A DNA stretch of 64,000 nucleotides. It comes from Sophora flavescens (taxonomy: Eukaryota > Streptophyta > Magnoliopsida > Fabales > Fabaceae). Made by a program: the position numbers and the translations under genes. The stretch lies in the NCBI GenBank assembly GCA_030762895.1, contig CM061068.1, forward strand, positions 81,103,840-81,167,839, given 5' to 3'. The notes beneath the pieces are model-generated. The model was not told the DNA's origin. It was given only the letters and a program-made list of their open reading frames with translations, and made no database searches. Position 1 is the stretch's first letter. Each line of letters starts with the position of its first letter. Of the stretch, positions 34,932 to 46,494 are shown in pieces.

Positions 34932-36171
34932 ATGACATCAAATGTTTCATCCAAAGAAGGGAATACCCTCCTCGGTGCTTCGGAAAATGACAAAAGAACT
35001 CTAAGAAGACTTGCAATGGGTTTCTATTTAGATGGAGATATTCTCTACAAAAGAAACCATGACTTGGTGTTGTTGAGGTGCGTTGACGCAAAAGAAGCTA
35101 AACTGATAGTTGAGGAGGTACATGAAGGACCTTTTGGAACACATGCGAGCGGTCATGCAATGGCCAAGAAAATCTTGAGGACTGGCCAATATTGGTTGAC
35201 AATGGAGGCTGATTGCTTTAATTATGCGAAGAAGTGCCATAAGTGTCAAATATATCTTGATAAGGTTCATGCGCCTGCCACTCCTTTGAATGTCATGTCG
35301 GCACCCGGCCGTTCTCAATGTGGGGAATGGATGTGATCGGGCCCATCGAACCAAAAGCCTCAAATGGACATCGCTTCATTCTTGTTGCCATCGATTATTT
35401 CACCAAGTGGGTGGAGGCTGCATCATATTCCAATGTGACCAGGAATGTCGTGATCGATTTGTCAAAAGAGAGTTAATTTGCCGTTATGGGTTGCCGAGTG
35501 AAATTATCACGATAATGCGACCAATTTGAACAATAAGATGATGAAGGAGATGTGCGAAAATTTCAAGATAAAGCATCATAATTCCTCTCCGTATCGTCCA
35601 AAGATGAACGGGGCAATTGAGGCCGCTAATAAAAATATCAAGAAGATTGTCCAAAAGATGGTGGTGACGTATAAGGATTGGCACGATATGTTACCTTTTG
35701 CTTTACACGGCTATCGTACCTCTATTCGCACCTCGGCAGGGGGCAACGCCATATTCTTTAGTTTATGGGATGGAGGCGGTGCTCCCGATTGAAGTAGAGA
35801 TCCCCTCATTAAGAGTCTTGAGAGAAGCGAGAATTAGAAGAAGCTGAGTGGGTCCAGGATCGATTAGACCAATTGAACCTCATTGAAGAGAAGAGATTAG
35901 GGGCGTTGTGTCACGGCCAATTATACCGAGAGAAGGTTGATAAGAGCTTATGAGAAGAAGGTACGCCCCACGACAGTTTCGGGAGGGTGACCTGGTGCTC
36001 AAGAAGATTCTACCAATCCAAAAGGATCATCGAGGGAAATGGACTCGAACTACGAAGGACCTTACGTTGTGAAAAAGGCCTTCTGCGGAGGAGCTTTAAT
36101 TCTCACCAGGATGGATGGGGAAGACCTCCCGCTCCCTGTGAACTCGGATGCAGTAAAAAAGTATTATGCTT
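34932..36171 (+). pseudogene. Integrase, frameshifted
   Basis: The zinc-binding HHCC domain spans about 35110-35260 (HEGPFGTHASGHAMAKK ... CHKCQ). The catalytic core is split over three frames: GMDVIGPIEP (first Asp), DNATN after a break (second Asp) and MNGAIEAANKNIKK, the usual context of the third acidic residue. HGYRTSIRTSAG and PIEVEIPSLR follow. Breaks are near 35320, 35510, 35755 and 35830. The C-terminal region to 36171 is readable only in fragments (for example PYVVKKAF-type blocks). Confidence 0.85.
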
Positions 36172-37109
36172 GAACACACTTCCCAAGAAGAAGAAGAAAA
36201 GAAAAGAAAAATGAAAAATGAAAAGAGAAAAGGCTCGCTAGACTGAAAATCTGAAAAGACAGTCTAGGCAAAAGTTAGAGCAACCCGCTAGACTGAAAAC
36301 CTGAAAAGGCGGTCTAGGCAAAAGTTAGGGTTCAAAAAAATAAAATAAAAAATATAACAATGGAAGTGTCGTCAAGCCGATGAACTGGGGCAGTCCGTAG
36401 GTTGGATATATGAAGATTGGGGCAGACAACATCTCTGAAGCCAATTAATGAGCAGTCAAGATTGTATGAGGGATACTAAAATTAGTCATTGAAAGAGACA
36501 TCACTTGAGGAGATGTGAATCTACTCCGCAACGTTTTGCAACTTATGCTTTGTACACCTTTTTCAATCCAAATATAATGACATTGACTTCCTTTACTTTA
36601 TTTCGCTACCTTAGTCCTTTCCTCTTAACTTTTGTCATTTGTGTGTGTGCATTCATCCTGATAAGTATATACTGAAACGTGAAACAAGTAATGTTTTTTA
36701 AGCAGTTAGAATTCCTTAGAAAGCCTCAAAAGGTCTTGGGGGGCACGATGCTTCCCCTATAAAGGGCATCGAAGAAAGGAAGGAATACTGAGACTCAACC
36801 ATCGAGATAATTATCATCAAGAACATCTAATCATCAGGGGATAAAAGTGCAAGATATCTCTCCCAGATAAGATGGGCCTTGTTTTAGTTCATCCTCAAGA
36901 CTGACTGTGACCGATGCCTTTAGGGAGTCAAGGATCCAATAATGAAAGAAATAGCAAAGAAGAAATAATCTATCATCAATCTTTCGCATCAGGGTTCTCA
37001 TCATCATCATTCTTTCTGTAAATTGAAAACTAGTTATTTGAGTTTTCGCATTGTCATTCCATCAGTGAGCAAAATCTACATTCATATATTGCATTTGTCT
37101 ATATGGCCT
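36172..37109 (+). other. 3' non-coding region of the Ogre/Tat element, proximal part
   Basis: No coding sequence. Contains a ~55-bp phrase present twice (CGCTAGACTGAAAAYCTGAAAAG at about 36235 and 36290, each followed by GGTCTAGGCAAAAGTTAG). A purine-rich stretch from 36180 to 36230 precedes it. Confidence 0.6.
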
Positions 37110-38395
37110 CACAAGCTTTTTATCTTTCAGTTCGAGCTTCTCACGGGCAATCCACCCCGTAAGCTCTTTTATCTTTCAGTTCGAGCTTCTGACGGGCAAT
37201 CCACCCCGTAGGCTCTTTTTATCTTCAGTTCGAGCTTCTGACGGGCAATCCGCCCCGTAAGCTCTTTTATCTTTCAGTTCGAGCTTCTCACGGGCAATCC
37301 ACCCCGTAAGCTTTTTATCTTTCAGTTCGAGCTTCTAACGGGCAATCCACCCCGTAAGCTCTTTTACCTTTCAGTTCGAGCTTCTCACGGGCAATCCACC
37401 CCGTAAGCTTTTTATCTTTCAGTTCGAGCTTCTAACGGGCAATCCACCCCGTAGGCTCTTTTATCTTTCAGTTCGAGCTTCTGACGGGCAATCCACCCCG
37501 TAAGCTTTTTTTATCTTTCAGTTCGAGCTTCTAACGGGCAATCCACCCCGTAAGCTCTTTTACCTTTCAGTTCGAGCTTCTCACGGGCAATCCACCCCGT
37601 AAGCTCTTTTACCTTTCAGTTCGAGCTTCTCACGGGCAATCCACCCCGTAAGCTCTTTTATCTTTCAGATTCGAGCTTCTAACGGGCAATCCACCCCGTA
37701 GGCTCTTTTATCTTTCGATTCGAGCTTCTCACGGGCAATCCACCCCGTAAGCTTTTTTTATCTTTCGATTCGAGCTTCTAACGGGCAATCCACCCCGTAA
37801 GCTCTTTTTACCTTTCGATTCGAGCTTCTCACGGGCAATCCACCCCGTAAGCTCTTTTACCTTTCGATTCGAGCTTCTCACGGGCAATCCACCCCGTAAG
37901 CTTTTTATCTTTCGATTCGAGCTTCTAACGGGCAATCCACCCCGTAGGCTCTTTTTATCTTTCGGTTCGAGCTTCTCACGGGCAATCCACCCCGTAAGCT
38001 CTTTTACCTTTCATTCGAGCTTCTAACGGGCAATCCACCCCGTAGGCTTTTTTATCTTGATTCGAGCTTAACGGGCAATCCACCCCGTAAGCTCTTTTAT
38101 CATTCAGTTCGAGCTTCTGACGGGCAATCCACCCCGTAAGCTTTTTTTATCTTACAGTTCGAGCTTCTAACGGGCAATCCACCCCGTAGGCTCTTTTATC
38201 TTTCAGTTCGAGCTTCTCACTTGGCGGTCCACCCCGTAAGCTCTTTTACCTTTCGGTTCGAGCTTCTCACGGGCAATCCAACCCGTAAGCTCTTCTATCT
38301 TTATGCTCGAGCTTCGAGACGGGCAATCCACCCCGTAAGCTCTTTTCTCTTTTCTGTTTAAAGCTCGGCAGGCGATCCACCCAGAAGCTTTTATG
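37110..38395 (+). repeat. Tandem array of ~50-bp units in the Ogre 3' region
   Basis: About 25 copies of a 49-51-bp unit with consensus parts TTCGAGCTTCT, ACGGGCAATCCACCCCGTA and GCTCTTTTATCTTTCAG. Each unit contains the short hairpin ACGGG ... CCCGT. Variants differ at defined sites: C, A or G before ACGGGC, AAG or AGG after CCCGT, and ATC or ACC in the T-rich part. They recur in a loosely alternating pattern, so copies were probably amplified as dimers or larger blocks. The last two or three units (after 38215) are degraded. Confidence 0.95.
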
Positions 38396-38569
38396 TGTAA
38401 ACCCAATGGGCAATCCAATCCACTGGTCCTTTACAGAAATCATTTTGTAGTCACGAGTCATTTTGCTTGTCAGTGTACCACGAACAAAATTGGAGTTCAT
38501 GTCTTTACTCGTTTCTTATAACGATAATAGGTTAACTGCGGTTACACCTACTATCCAATAAGAAACAAG

Positions 38570-38583
38570 TAAAGAGGGGCAGC
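38570..38583 (+). other. Polypurine tract
   Basis: AAAGAGGGGCAGC directly before the 3' LTR start at 38584; it would prime plus-strand DNA synthesis. Confidence 0.7.
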
Positions 38584-40930
38584 TGTGAACACCTAATTTC
38601 GTCCGGTTATCCTTTTAATTACTGTTTTGAACAAATTAAAACAAATAACTTTGCAATAAAAATGATTTTTGTTTTTAGTGAGCCCAATTTCATTATTGTT
38701 GAAGATGTCTTTTAGACCATGTTCTAAACCCAAATGAAAAAAAAAAACGAAAAAAATAAAAGAAAGAAAGAAAAAAAAAAAAAAAATAAAACAAAAACAA
38801 AAAAAACAAAAACAAAAAAAAACAAAAAAAAGATAAAAAGGAAAAGTAAATCTGCAGAATTGTAGTAAGAGCCAAGAGGATAAGCCAAAATTCCTTAATG
38901 CATTTCAGCAACCAAAAGAGCAATGACAGTGTTAAGCATCTTGCATCAAAAATGGCTTCAAGTTTTAAGCACATAAAAGGAAAAATAGGATGCTCTGATG
39001 CTGGGTCAAACCTGAATCAATGGAAAAATATTCAACATGAACAAGGAAATTTGCAGCATCAAGGAAAAACTAAAAAATGCAGAATAATAATATTGGAAAA
39101 GTGAAAAGGACACTGCATTAAAACAATGGCAGAGGACATTGGGTCCTGTTTTGGAGTCTTGCATCGTTAGAAAGTATATAAAGGGCACTGCGAAAAGGGG
39201 GGAGGAGACACCAAAAATTTCGTTGCCTATTTCCTCTATTTTCGATAAAAAAAGAGACAATAACAAAACAAAAAAAAAAACAAAGCAAACCAGATTCACA
39301 TTCCCGTTCTTCTTCCACCTCCCTTTCCCTTCATGTCTTTCCTCTACTCTCTACACTTTCCTTGAGCCTTCATAGTTCCAGAAACAGCACCCATCTCCAT
39401 CCTCTCTTCTCCCCCAATTTTCTTCTCTTTCTCTGATTCAACTTTCATCTCTCAAGTTCAAACACAAAACCCAATAAAACAAAGTCCCAAACCATCAGTA
39501 ACAGCGAGTAGATCCGGGAGGCCACCACCATTGCCTCTTGACCCGCCTCCCTCCGCCACGCCACTGCGAACGGAGTCGCTCCAAAGACCACGGCTTCACC
39601 GGGATCCGCCGCATACAGAGCCGGATCTGCCACCACGAGCTCCGGTCCCCTGCCAAGCCACCACCACCATATCCTCTTCTTCTTTGGACCACGAACCGAG
39701 ATCTGTCCAGTCCTGTGGCGTCGCCACCAACGAGGGCTCGCCGGTTCTGCCGCTCAACGCAAGGAGGAACCGCGAGCGCGGCAGCCACTGCAGCTGTCTC
39801 GCGAAGCCGCGCCGTCGCCGGGCGCTGGTCGCCAACGCTGCGAGAGGAGGTGTGCGTCACCACCGTGTGCGAACCGATCACCTGCCGCCGTGTCTCTCGC
39901 CTCGCCGCCCTCCCGATCCGACCATATTCGCCCCTCTGATTGCTGCTTGTCGTTATTATGAGAACTCAGAAGCTTTAGCTTCTGAGTTTGATTCTTTTAA
40001 TGCTTTTTTTTTTTTTTTTAATTTATTATTATTTTGGTTTATCTGTTTGGGCTTTATTTAGTTGGGCTTCTGATTCCGTGAGTGTTTGCTTGTGTGATTT
40101 TAATGAGTCTTTTCGTATGTTTGTTAGGCCAAGAATAATGTGATTTTAATGAGTCTTTTTCTATGCTTGTTGGGCCAAGAATAAAAATTAAAAAGAGTAA
40201 TCTGCATCTAAAAAAATCCTTTTTTTCAAAAAGATAAAAAAATCAAAAATGAAAAATTTCCCCTTTTTTATTAATGAAAATCTTTTCAAATCTCAATCCT
40301 TTCAAAAATTAAAATCAACCAACCAATCAAATTTTCCAAAAGAACTACGTGGCTTTGAGTTTCCCATCGCACCCGGGAATACGTAGGAGCAAGATAAATC
40401 ATCTTGTCGGGCCAAAACTAAATTTTCCTTTTTTATCTCCTTTTTATGTTAAAATAATTAATCAAAAAATTAAACTTTTCTATTTTTAGGGATGCTCTAT
40501 GGACACGGTGCCATGTTCAGTCCCTTAGATTTGAGGTTGCCCTGTGGACTTATGTGTCATGTTCAACCTCATTTAATTTTTTATAAACAATAAATTTAAA
40601 AAATGTAAAAATTAATAAAAATTTAAAATATTAAAAATAAAAAATAATTCTTTCTTGTAAATAATTTTGGGGTAAAATAAATATTTAAAAGGCTATTAAA
40701 ATGTTTTTGCACAACTAATTTAAGGTCTAGTTTTTTAAACAGGCGTGTGTGAGTCTTAACACCTTCCCTACTCGTGAATCGACTCCCGGACTCATATCTC
40801 TCTTTTTTTAAAAAGGACCAGTTCACCTTTAAATAATTGGGTTTTCTAAGATTTTCCCAATAAAAATTTTAGTGGCGACTCCTCTGTTTTTATTCTTTTT
40901 TCGCGGCTCCCGGACGGGACGGTCGCGACA
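38584..40930 (+). repeat. 3' LTR of the Ogre/Tat element
   Basis: Same start and end as the 5' LTR. It is 11 bp shorter. Most differences from the 5' copy cluster in the GC-rich part (about 39490-39960) and near 40735-40790; the AT-rich parts are almost the same base for base. Confidence 0.95.
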
Positions 40931-41156
40931 ATGTCTTGTTTGATTTCCACTTTTTGGTTTTGGTTTTGGTTTTTTTCCCATGAATGGAATTGGAAGGTCC
41001 CTTTTTTATCCATTCCCCTGCAAAGGTTTCTCAGCTGTTCCTTTCATTGAAAGCGAAAGTTTGACCCAATTTGATCCCAGTTCATGTTGCGTCTCTTTGT
41101 TTTATTTTTATTTGTATAGGAACCCACCACTTCTTCTAAATTAACTCTCCATTCAC

Positions 41157-41216
<60 letters not shown>

Positions 41217-42823
41217 TTAGTTGTACCTCTCAATTTACTATCTCCTTCGGATTTAAATTCTCTTTGTTATTTAAAAACATTGTTTCATAATAAAATTATG
41301 TGAAAAAAAAAATCGTACCTTTTCGTTAGTGATATATTAATTATTTTGGTTAATCATTTTATTGAATGACATAATAATTATACGGTATTGTTTTTGTCTT
41401 AATTATTAGATTGATGGACTCGTGACAAGCATGCATGGAAAATATATTAATTTTGTAGGATTTTATTTTTAAATATATAAGTGTTAAAGTCATGTTGTGT
41501 GGTTTAAAATTTTTTTTGGAAAATTATATACCAAAAAGTGCTAAAAATTATTTTATCTAAATCGTCGATCGGAAATTATAATAGATATTAACTTAATAAT
41601 TATTTTAGATTTTAGATATCACAATAAGATAATAACGCTTAAGTGTAAATAGTAAATATATATTGTCTCCTACCTAATTTTAGTATTAAAAATATAATTT
41701 AAAAAATAAGACATGTACGAAGAATATAAAAAAAAACATAATATTTGAAAATAGCCATTATAGTTTTATTGGGAATTTAATTAATTTTAATAGTAAATAT
41801 ACATTTTCAAAGTATCTAATGATTTCAACCTGATTTATCATTTCTACATGTAATTTATTTAAACACTGATACTAAATACGTCGCCATGATCTTCGTAAGG
41901 ACATGAATTTTTTTTTTTTTCTTGAAAATCAATTTGATTTATTTCTTCTTTTTTACCCGTGCAAGTTAACCATTTTTAAAAATATATATTTATCTATCAT
42001 TTTTTTTCTTCTCTCTTATTTGATTTAATTCTCCTCTTTTTCCCATGCAAGTTAAGCATTTTAAAAAATATATATTTAATTATTTATCTATCATATTATT
42101 TTTTTATTCTCTCTTAAAAATATATTTTATTCATTTATCTTATTTTCCCGTGCAAGTTAACCATCATTAGAAAATATATTTATCTATCATATTATTAAAT
42201 TATGTCTGCCCATTTCAATGTCCTTTATTGACCTTACTATTTGATTATTAGATTCAATGATTTCAAAAGAACCTATTTATTTATACTATCATGCAGAATG
42301 TTTCTCAACTTGATTTGAATTAGACATGAAATCAATAAATATGATTTGGTGATTAACTGATTGGAATGGTAATGGGATATCAAACGTGATTGATACACCT
42401 AATCTTTTAAAATTTTATATTATTGACGGAGTATCTTTCGTGTCATTTTTTAACTTTATTACTGTCTGCACATTTCAATCCTCATTATTTGACTTTATTA
42501 CTTGATTCCCTACAGGTGAATTTCGAAAGAACATATGAATGTAATTATCATGTAGAATGTTTTTGAAATTATTGATTTCAATTATATGGTTTGTATTGAG
42601 TGTTAAATTACTAATAGGATGACACGTGAAATAACATTCAATGAGGTTATTCCTAAACGTATATAATATAGATACGGTATTGTTAGTTGAGTTAGATTAG
42701 TTAAAAAAATTGTAATTAGCCTAGCTACACTAACAATATTGTAACAATTTAATGTAACATTTCATCAATTATGTTAGTTTGAATTCTCCTCATATAAATT
42801 AGAAAAATTTATGGAACCTTTAA

Positions 42824-42874
<51 letters not shown>

Positions 42875-43079
42875 TATTAACTTTTTCTAAGAATTTAATT
42901 ATGATGCACTGTTGGTATAAAGTTATTTACATCAACCAATTATACATTCTTATATATGTAATTTTGAGATAATTATTATAAGAAACAAATATTTTTTAAT
43001 AAAAGTTGTTTTTTTTTACTCAAAATAAAAGTTGTTATAAAGTACACATTTGTACACGGGTGGTTCTTTTTCCTTCTCT
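40931..43079 (+). other. PLATZ intron sequence downstream of the Ogre insertion, with local repeats
   Basis: AT-rich. A TA microsatellite lies at 41161-41210 and another at 42827-42872. CCCRTGCAAGTTAASCAT followed by AAATATATWTTTATCTATCAT occurs at 41956, 42042 and 42147, a three-copy imperfect tandem repeat. GTCTGCMCATTTCAATSCTC-like phrases at about 42205 and 42466 mark another duplicated block of roughly 120 bp. No gene. Confidence 0.6.
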
Positions 43080-43088
43080 TTTTTATTT

Positions 43089-43473
43089 GGCTTAATTGCA
43101 CTTTTGGTCTCTCAACTTTTTCAATTGTGTGATTTTGGTCCCTCAAAATTTTTAATTGCATTTTTGATCCCTCAATTTTATCATTTGTGCGATTTTGGTC
43201 CCTCAAAAATTTTAATTGCACATTTCATCCCTCAACTTTTAAAATTGTGCGATTTTGGTCCCTCAAAAAATGAATTGCACATTGACTAGTCATGAACGGA
43301 AGGACTAATTTTGCACAATTTGATAAATTAGAGGACTAAATGTGCACTTAAATTTTTGAGGGACCAAAATCGCACAAATGATAAAATTGAGGGACCAAAA
43401 GTGCAATTAAAATTTTTGAGGGACCAAAATCGCACAATTGAAAAAGTTGAGGGACCAAAAGTACAATTAAGCC
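43089..43473. mobile_element. Foldback MITE (GGCTTAATTG termini)
   Basis: The element is nearly one long inverted repeat. It starts GGCTTAATTGCACTTTTGGT and ends CAATTAAGCC, with internal TTTTGGTCCCTCAA / TTGAGGGACCAAAA modules repeated three or four times per arm. A perfect 9-bp direct repeat TTTTTATTT flanks it (43080-43088 and 43474-43482), so it is probably Mutator-like. It lies in the PLATZ intron. Confidence 0.85.
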
Positions 43474-44067
43474 TTTTTATTTTTATTTTTTTCGCGGTAA
43501 TTTTTTCCTCTAACTCTAATATTATTGATGTGTGATATGTTGGTAACTGGTATCATTCCTACAAGCCTCTACTCGTATGGAATTGCACCTCTCTTTTTTA
43601 ATAATGTGACAATATGTGATTAAATAATAATGTAAATATTTTTCATATTAATAATGTATTACAAATAAATCATTTTCCAATTAAAAATATCAAACATATT
43701 TATAATATCAGAGTTTTATAAGATAACAAATAGTTGAGATAACTCTGTTGATCATATGAACATGGAAATTGAAATTTTTACCTGTTTTCGCTTAACATCA
43801 GTAGTCATTTGTTATTGAATCTTATCAACAAGTACTCTAAATATATCGATAAGGAATCCATCAAAGCAGAGTTTGTACTTTATACTGAAAAATTAAGTAA
43901 ACGTTTTTTTAAATACTAAGTACAAAATTTTTCATACAATTTTTTTTCTTGATTTTTTAAATAATATCTTAAGGACATTCATTACATTTTTTTTTTGTTA
44001 TTTGTCAATTTGTATGATTGACCGATAACACGTTACGTAAATTGAGATTTTTTATGCAATTTGATAG

Positions 44068-44451
44068 GTGAGAAGGTATGTTTACCATGACGTGGTTCGA
44101 TTGGGTGATCTGGTAAAGCTCATTGACTGTTCCAATGTTCAGGTCAGACAAATTTAACTCTTTTCAAGACATAAAACCTTTTAAAAATATATATATAACA
44201 TGAAAATGTTTTACGAATCAAGAATAATCAGAGCAAAAGTAACACTTTTTTTTCCTTTCTAAAAGTGAATAATTGTAACGTTATTCCTTGTTTGGATTGG
44301 ATGGCAGGCATATACCGTTAACGGTGCGAAGGTGATATTCTTAAAACAGAGGCCACAATCGTCCAAAGGCACGGCCACTGCCAACGCTTGCTGCACTTGC
44401 CACAGGATTCTTCAGGAGTCCTCCTCCCACTTCTGCTCTCTCTCATGCAAG
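44068..44451 (+). pseudogene. PLATZ middle exons
   Basis: Exon 44068-44142 (25 codons) and exon 44308-44451 (48 codons) are both in phase with the upstream exon and bounded by AG and GT. They carry the second half of the PLATZ core, including CTCHRILQ and HFCSLSCK. No lesion is seen inside them. Confidence 0.85.
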
Positions 44452-44949
44452 GTTTTTATTATTTTTTCTCATCACTCTCTCGTTCGGCCATTCACTTGGT
44501 CAAGATCCAATCATCAAAGTCTTTATATTTTCGTTAACAACCTAATTTTTTGCAACATCTATCATGCTATAGCCACTTAGCTAACATTTGGTACAAGTTT
44601 TAATAAATTATTCTCGGGAATGTTTACATAGGAATTAAGTTTTTTCATGTTTGTTATAAGTTTTAAAAATCCAAGTTAGCAAACGCTACCTTAACAGCAC
44701 ACATATGAGGTAATAATCTTTTTCTTGGGGTAGGAAAAAAGTATACAAATTTTAATTAGTTATACGCATATATTTCACATTTTTCTTATTTTTCACCCCT
44801 ACTGGGAGGCTGAGAACTCAGCGAAAAACTCTACTCAATCAGCCGAACCAAAGATTAGTACCATAACTAGCTCGAAGGACCTAAGCCGTGGAATACTATG
44901 ATGGTTAGGGTGGGTTCTATATATATATATATATATATATCGATAATTC

Positions 44950-45165
44950 TTAATATTTATGTTTTTTTTTTTTTGTAAAGCAAACGGCAAAACCGAAAGG
45001 AACAAAACTAATTAACAATATAGTAGAAACTACATGGGATGAGGTAATACTAGAAAAATCATAAAAAACTAGCCTAACCAATTCTCTAGGTGGATTCAAA
45101 ACCAAATGATGCCCAATTTCTTGGTAGAGGCTCAGTTTGTTAACTAATCTGCGCATGTAATTTCA
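44950..45165 (-). mobile_element. Probable truncated LINE 3' end
   Basis: On the minus strand the sequence ends in an A-run (T-run at 44962-44974 on the plus strand) after a decayed coding-like stretch (NKLSLYQEIGHHLVLNPPRE ... PFGFAVCFTKKKK) of the kind seen at plant LINE tails. It lies directly before the PLATZ C-terminal remnant. A weak target-duplication candidate is TAATATTTATG / TAATTTCATG. Confidence 0.4.
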
Positions 45166-45168
45166 TGT

Positions 45169-45258
45169 GAAGCAGCTATTGCCAACAACAAGAAGACCAA
45201 TGGCTTCTTCCTCTCTCATGGTAGCAGGAGAAAGGGTGGTCCTCAAAGAGCTCCTCTC
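45169..45258 (+). pseudogene. PLATZ last-exon remnant
   Basis: Reads NNKKTNGFFLSHGSRRKGG then PQRAPL, matching the basic PLATZ C-terminus that normally ends APLS or similar. The expected stop is displaced by a small deletion after CCTCTC. The first half of the last exon was not found between 44452 and 45168. Confidence 0.65.
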
Positions 45259-45270
45259 ATAGCTTTTTGT

Positions 45271-46494
45271 TATTTCAAATAAATAAATAAAAAGACAAAT
45301 TTTAATTAACAAGTTATTAATCAGCATCAAATTATGACCAAACAAATGTTTGAGTTATAGTTTTTATTTATGTCATATATATGTATGAAAAACTATATAC
45401 AATATATTTATGTAGTATGTGCCTAATATATTATTTAGGAACTTTGAAGGGCATTATCCCCTTCTCCTCCCTCAACGCCTGTTTCCCCCCTCTTATACTT
45501 CAATGATCATATCTGCAGTTGTAGGATTTTCCATTATCATCTTAGTTAATTAGTTGTTGAAGCTACCAAATAATTTTGAAAGATTTGGCTAGTTCAAAGT
45601 GCTTAGGGAGTAAAGTTCCAGTATCTTAGCTTTAAAAAAACGAATGGTGAAGATGGATCTATCTTATTTAATAAATAAATCCACTCAATTCTTTCAATAA
45701 AATATTATAATTATTAAAAAAAAAACAACTAGCACTTCCCCTTTCAAAATGTGACCTTTTTTCGTTATTCACACAAGTTCTATTGTCATCGTAAGCACCA
45801 CCCCTATAATGATGGTGTTGGAGAAATACCTCATCTTTTTTTAATCTTTTTTTTTTTTTTTTGAAGGAGAGAAATACCTCCTCTTATTAAAGTAGTGTTA
45901 CATAACTAAAAATAATTAGAGAAAACATAATGCGTTTTACGGCAAGCACAGATTTTACATGATTCGGGCCATTCGGCCTAATATGCATATATTGATATGC
46001 TAGAAGAGATTAAATTCAATATCAACTCATTGACATACAACTTTTGCACAAATAAAATTGTATACCCTATTACAAACCGTCCTTCTTTTCTACTACATCA
46101 ACCTTTGCACAGACGAAATTGCAATCCATGATTCAATATCACTACTAAGCATCACAAAGTTAAAAACCCTCTTCAAAGACAACTTTTAAGGATCACACAA
46201 TATGCATTTGTTTTGGGCTTTTATCGTGGCATAGGTCCGGAAGCTTGTCAGGCTCGGTAATAACCATGGTTCAATATGCATTGGTCCAAGGCTTAAAATA
46301 AAATAAGTTTTATCAAAAAAGGAATAAAGGAATAAAGGTCCTCCAAAAATAAGCTTGAACTACAATAAAAGAAGCAATAGAAATCTGTTACACCAAAAGT
46401 ATCATAAGGAATTCAATCTATTTAACATCATCAGATCATGCCTGAAACATAGCACAATTGGGGGGAAGGTCCATAGAACCACACTTGGCGGAAA
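45271..46494. other. Intergenic sequence between PLATZ remnant and SAL1-like gene
   Basis: No gene. Includes AT-rich stretches, a T-run near 45847-45862 flanked by a duplicated phrase (GAGAAATACCTC at 45820 and 45870), and the 3' flank of the SAL1-like gene. No polyadenylation site could be fixed. Confidence 0.4.

Larger units (their letters stand above)
22792..40930 (+). mobile_element. Ty3/gypsy Ogre/Tat-lineage LTR retrotransposon, complete structure
   Basis: Two 2.35-kb LTRs (22792-25149 and 38584-40930) start TGTGAACACC and end GGTCGCGACA. A perfect 5-bp target duplication ATGTC lies at 22787-22791 and 40931-40935. The internal order is primer-binding site, long leader, ORF1, gag, protease with G-patch, reverse transcriptase, RNase H, a second RNase H, integrase, a long 3' region with a tandem array, then a polypurine tract. 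An extra ORF before gag, the second (archaeal-type) RNase H, large size and repeats in the 3' region mark the Ogre/Tat lineage. The element lies in an intron of the PLATZ gene, in sense orientation. Nearly every coding segment carries frameshifts although the LTRs are very similar. Total length 18139 bp. Confidence 0.95.
21400..45258 (+). pseudogene. PLATZ-family zinc-binding protein gene, broken by insertions
   Basis: PLATZ proteins are plant-specific zinc-dependent DNA-binding factors. Exon blocks in order: 21400-21528 plus 21838-21912 (WLEKLMGDTFFGGCGV ... CLTICSHCLPSH), 44068-44142 (RRYVYHDVVRLGDL), 44308-44451 (CTCHRILQESSSHFCSLSCK) and a remnant of the last exon near 45169-45258 (SRRKGGPQRAPL). 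Splice sites at 21913, 44067, 44143, 44307 and 44452 are GT-AG and in phase. Four lesions are visible. A MITE splits the zinc-finger exon. The first His ligand (usual C-x2-H) is Gln in GGCGVQQNL. An ATA sits where a start codon would fit (21400). Most of the last exon is missing next to a LINE-like insertion. The 22-kb second intron holds an 18.1-kb Ogre/Tat element. Family assignment is firm; loss of function is strongly inferred. Confidence 0.85.

Noticed and set aside
37110..38395. CRISPR-like pattern of regularly spaced repeats
   Set aside because: The whole ~50-bp unit is repeated with no unique spacers, the DNA is a plant retrotransposon, and it lies between integrase and the 3' LTR.
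37729..38500. Minus-strand open frames with repeated peptide SNRKIK / GGLPVRS
   Set aside because: By-product of the tandem array; unit length is not a constant multiple of three and there is no gene context.
43050..43289. Open frame with repeated CDFGPSK peptide
   Set aside because: Translation of the repeated modules of the foldback MITE at 43089-43473.
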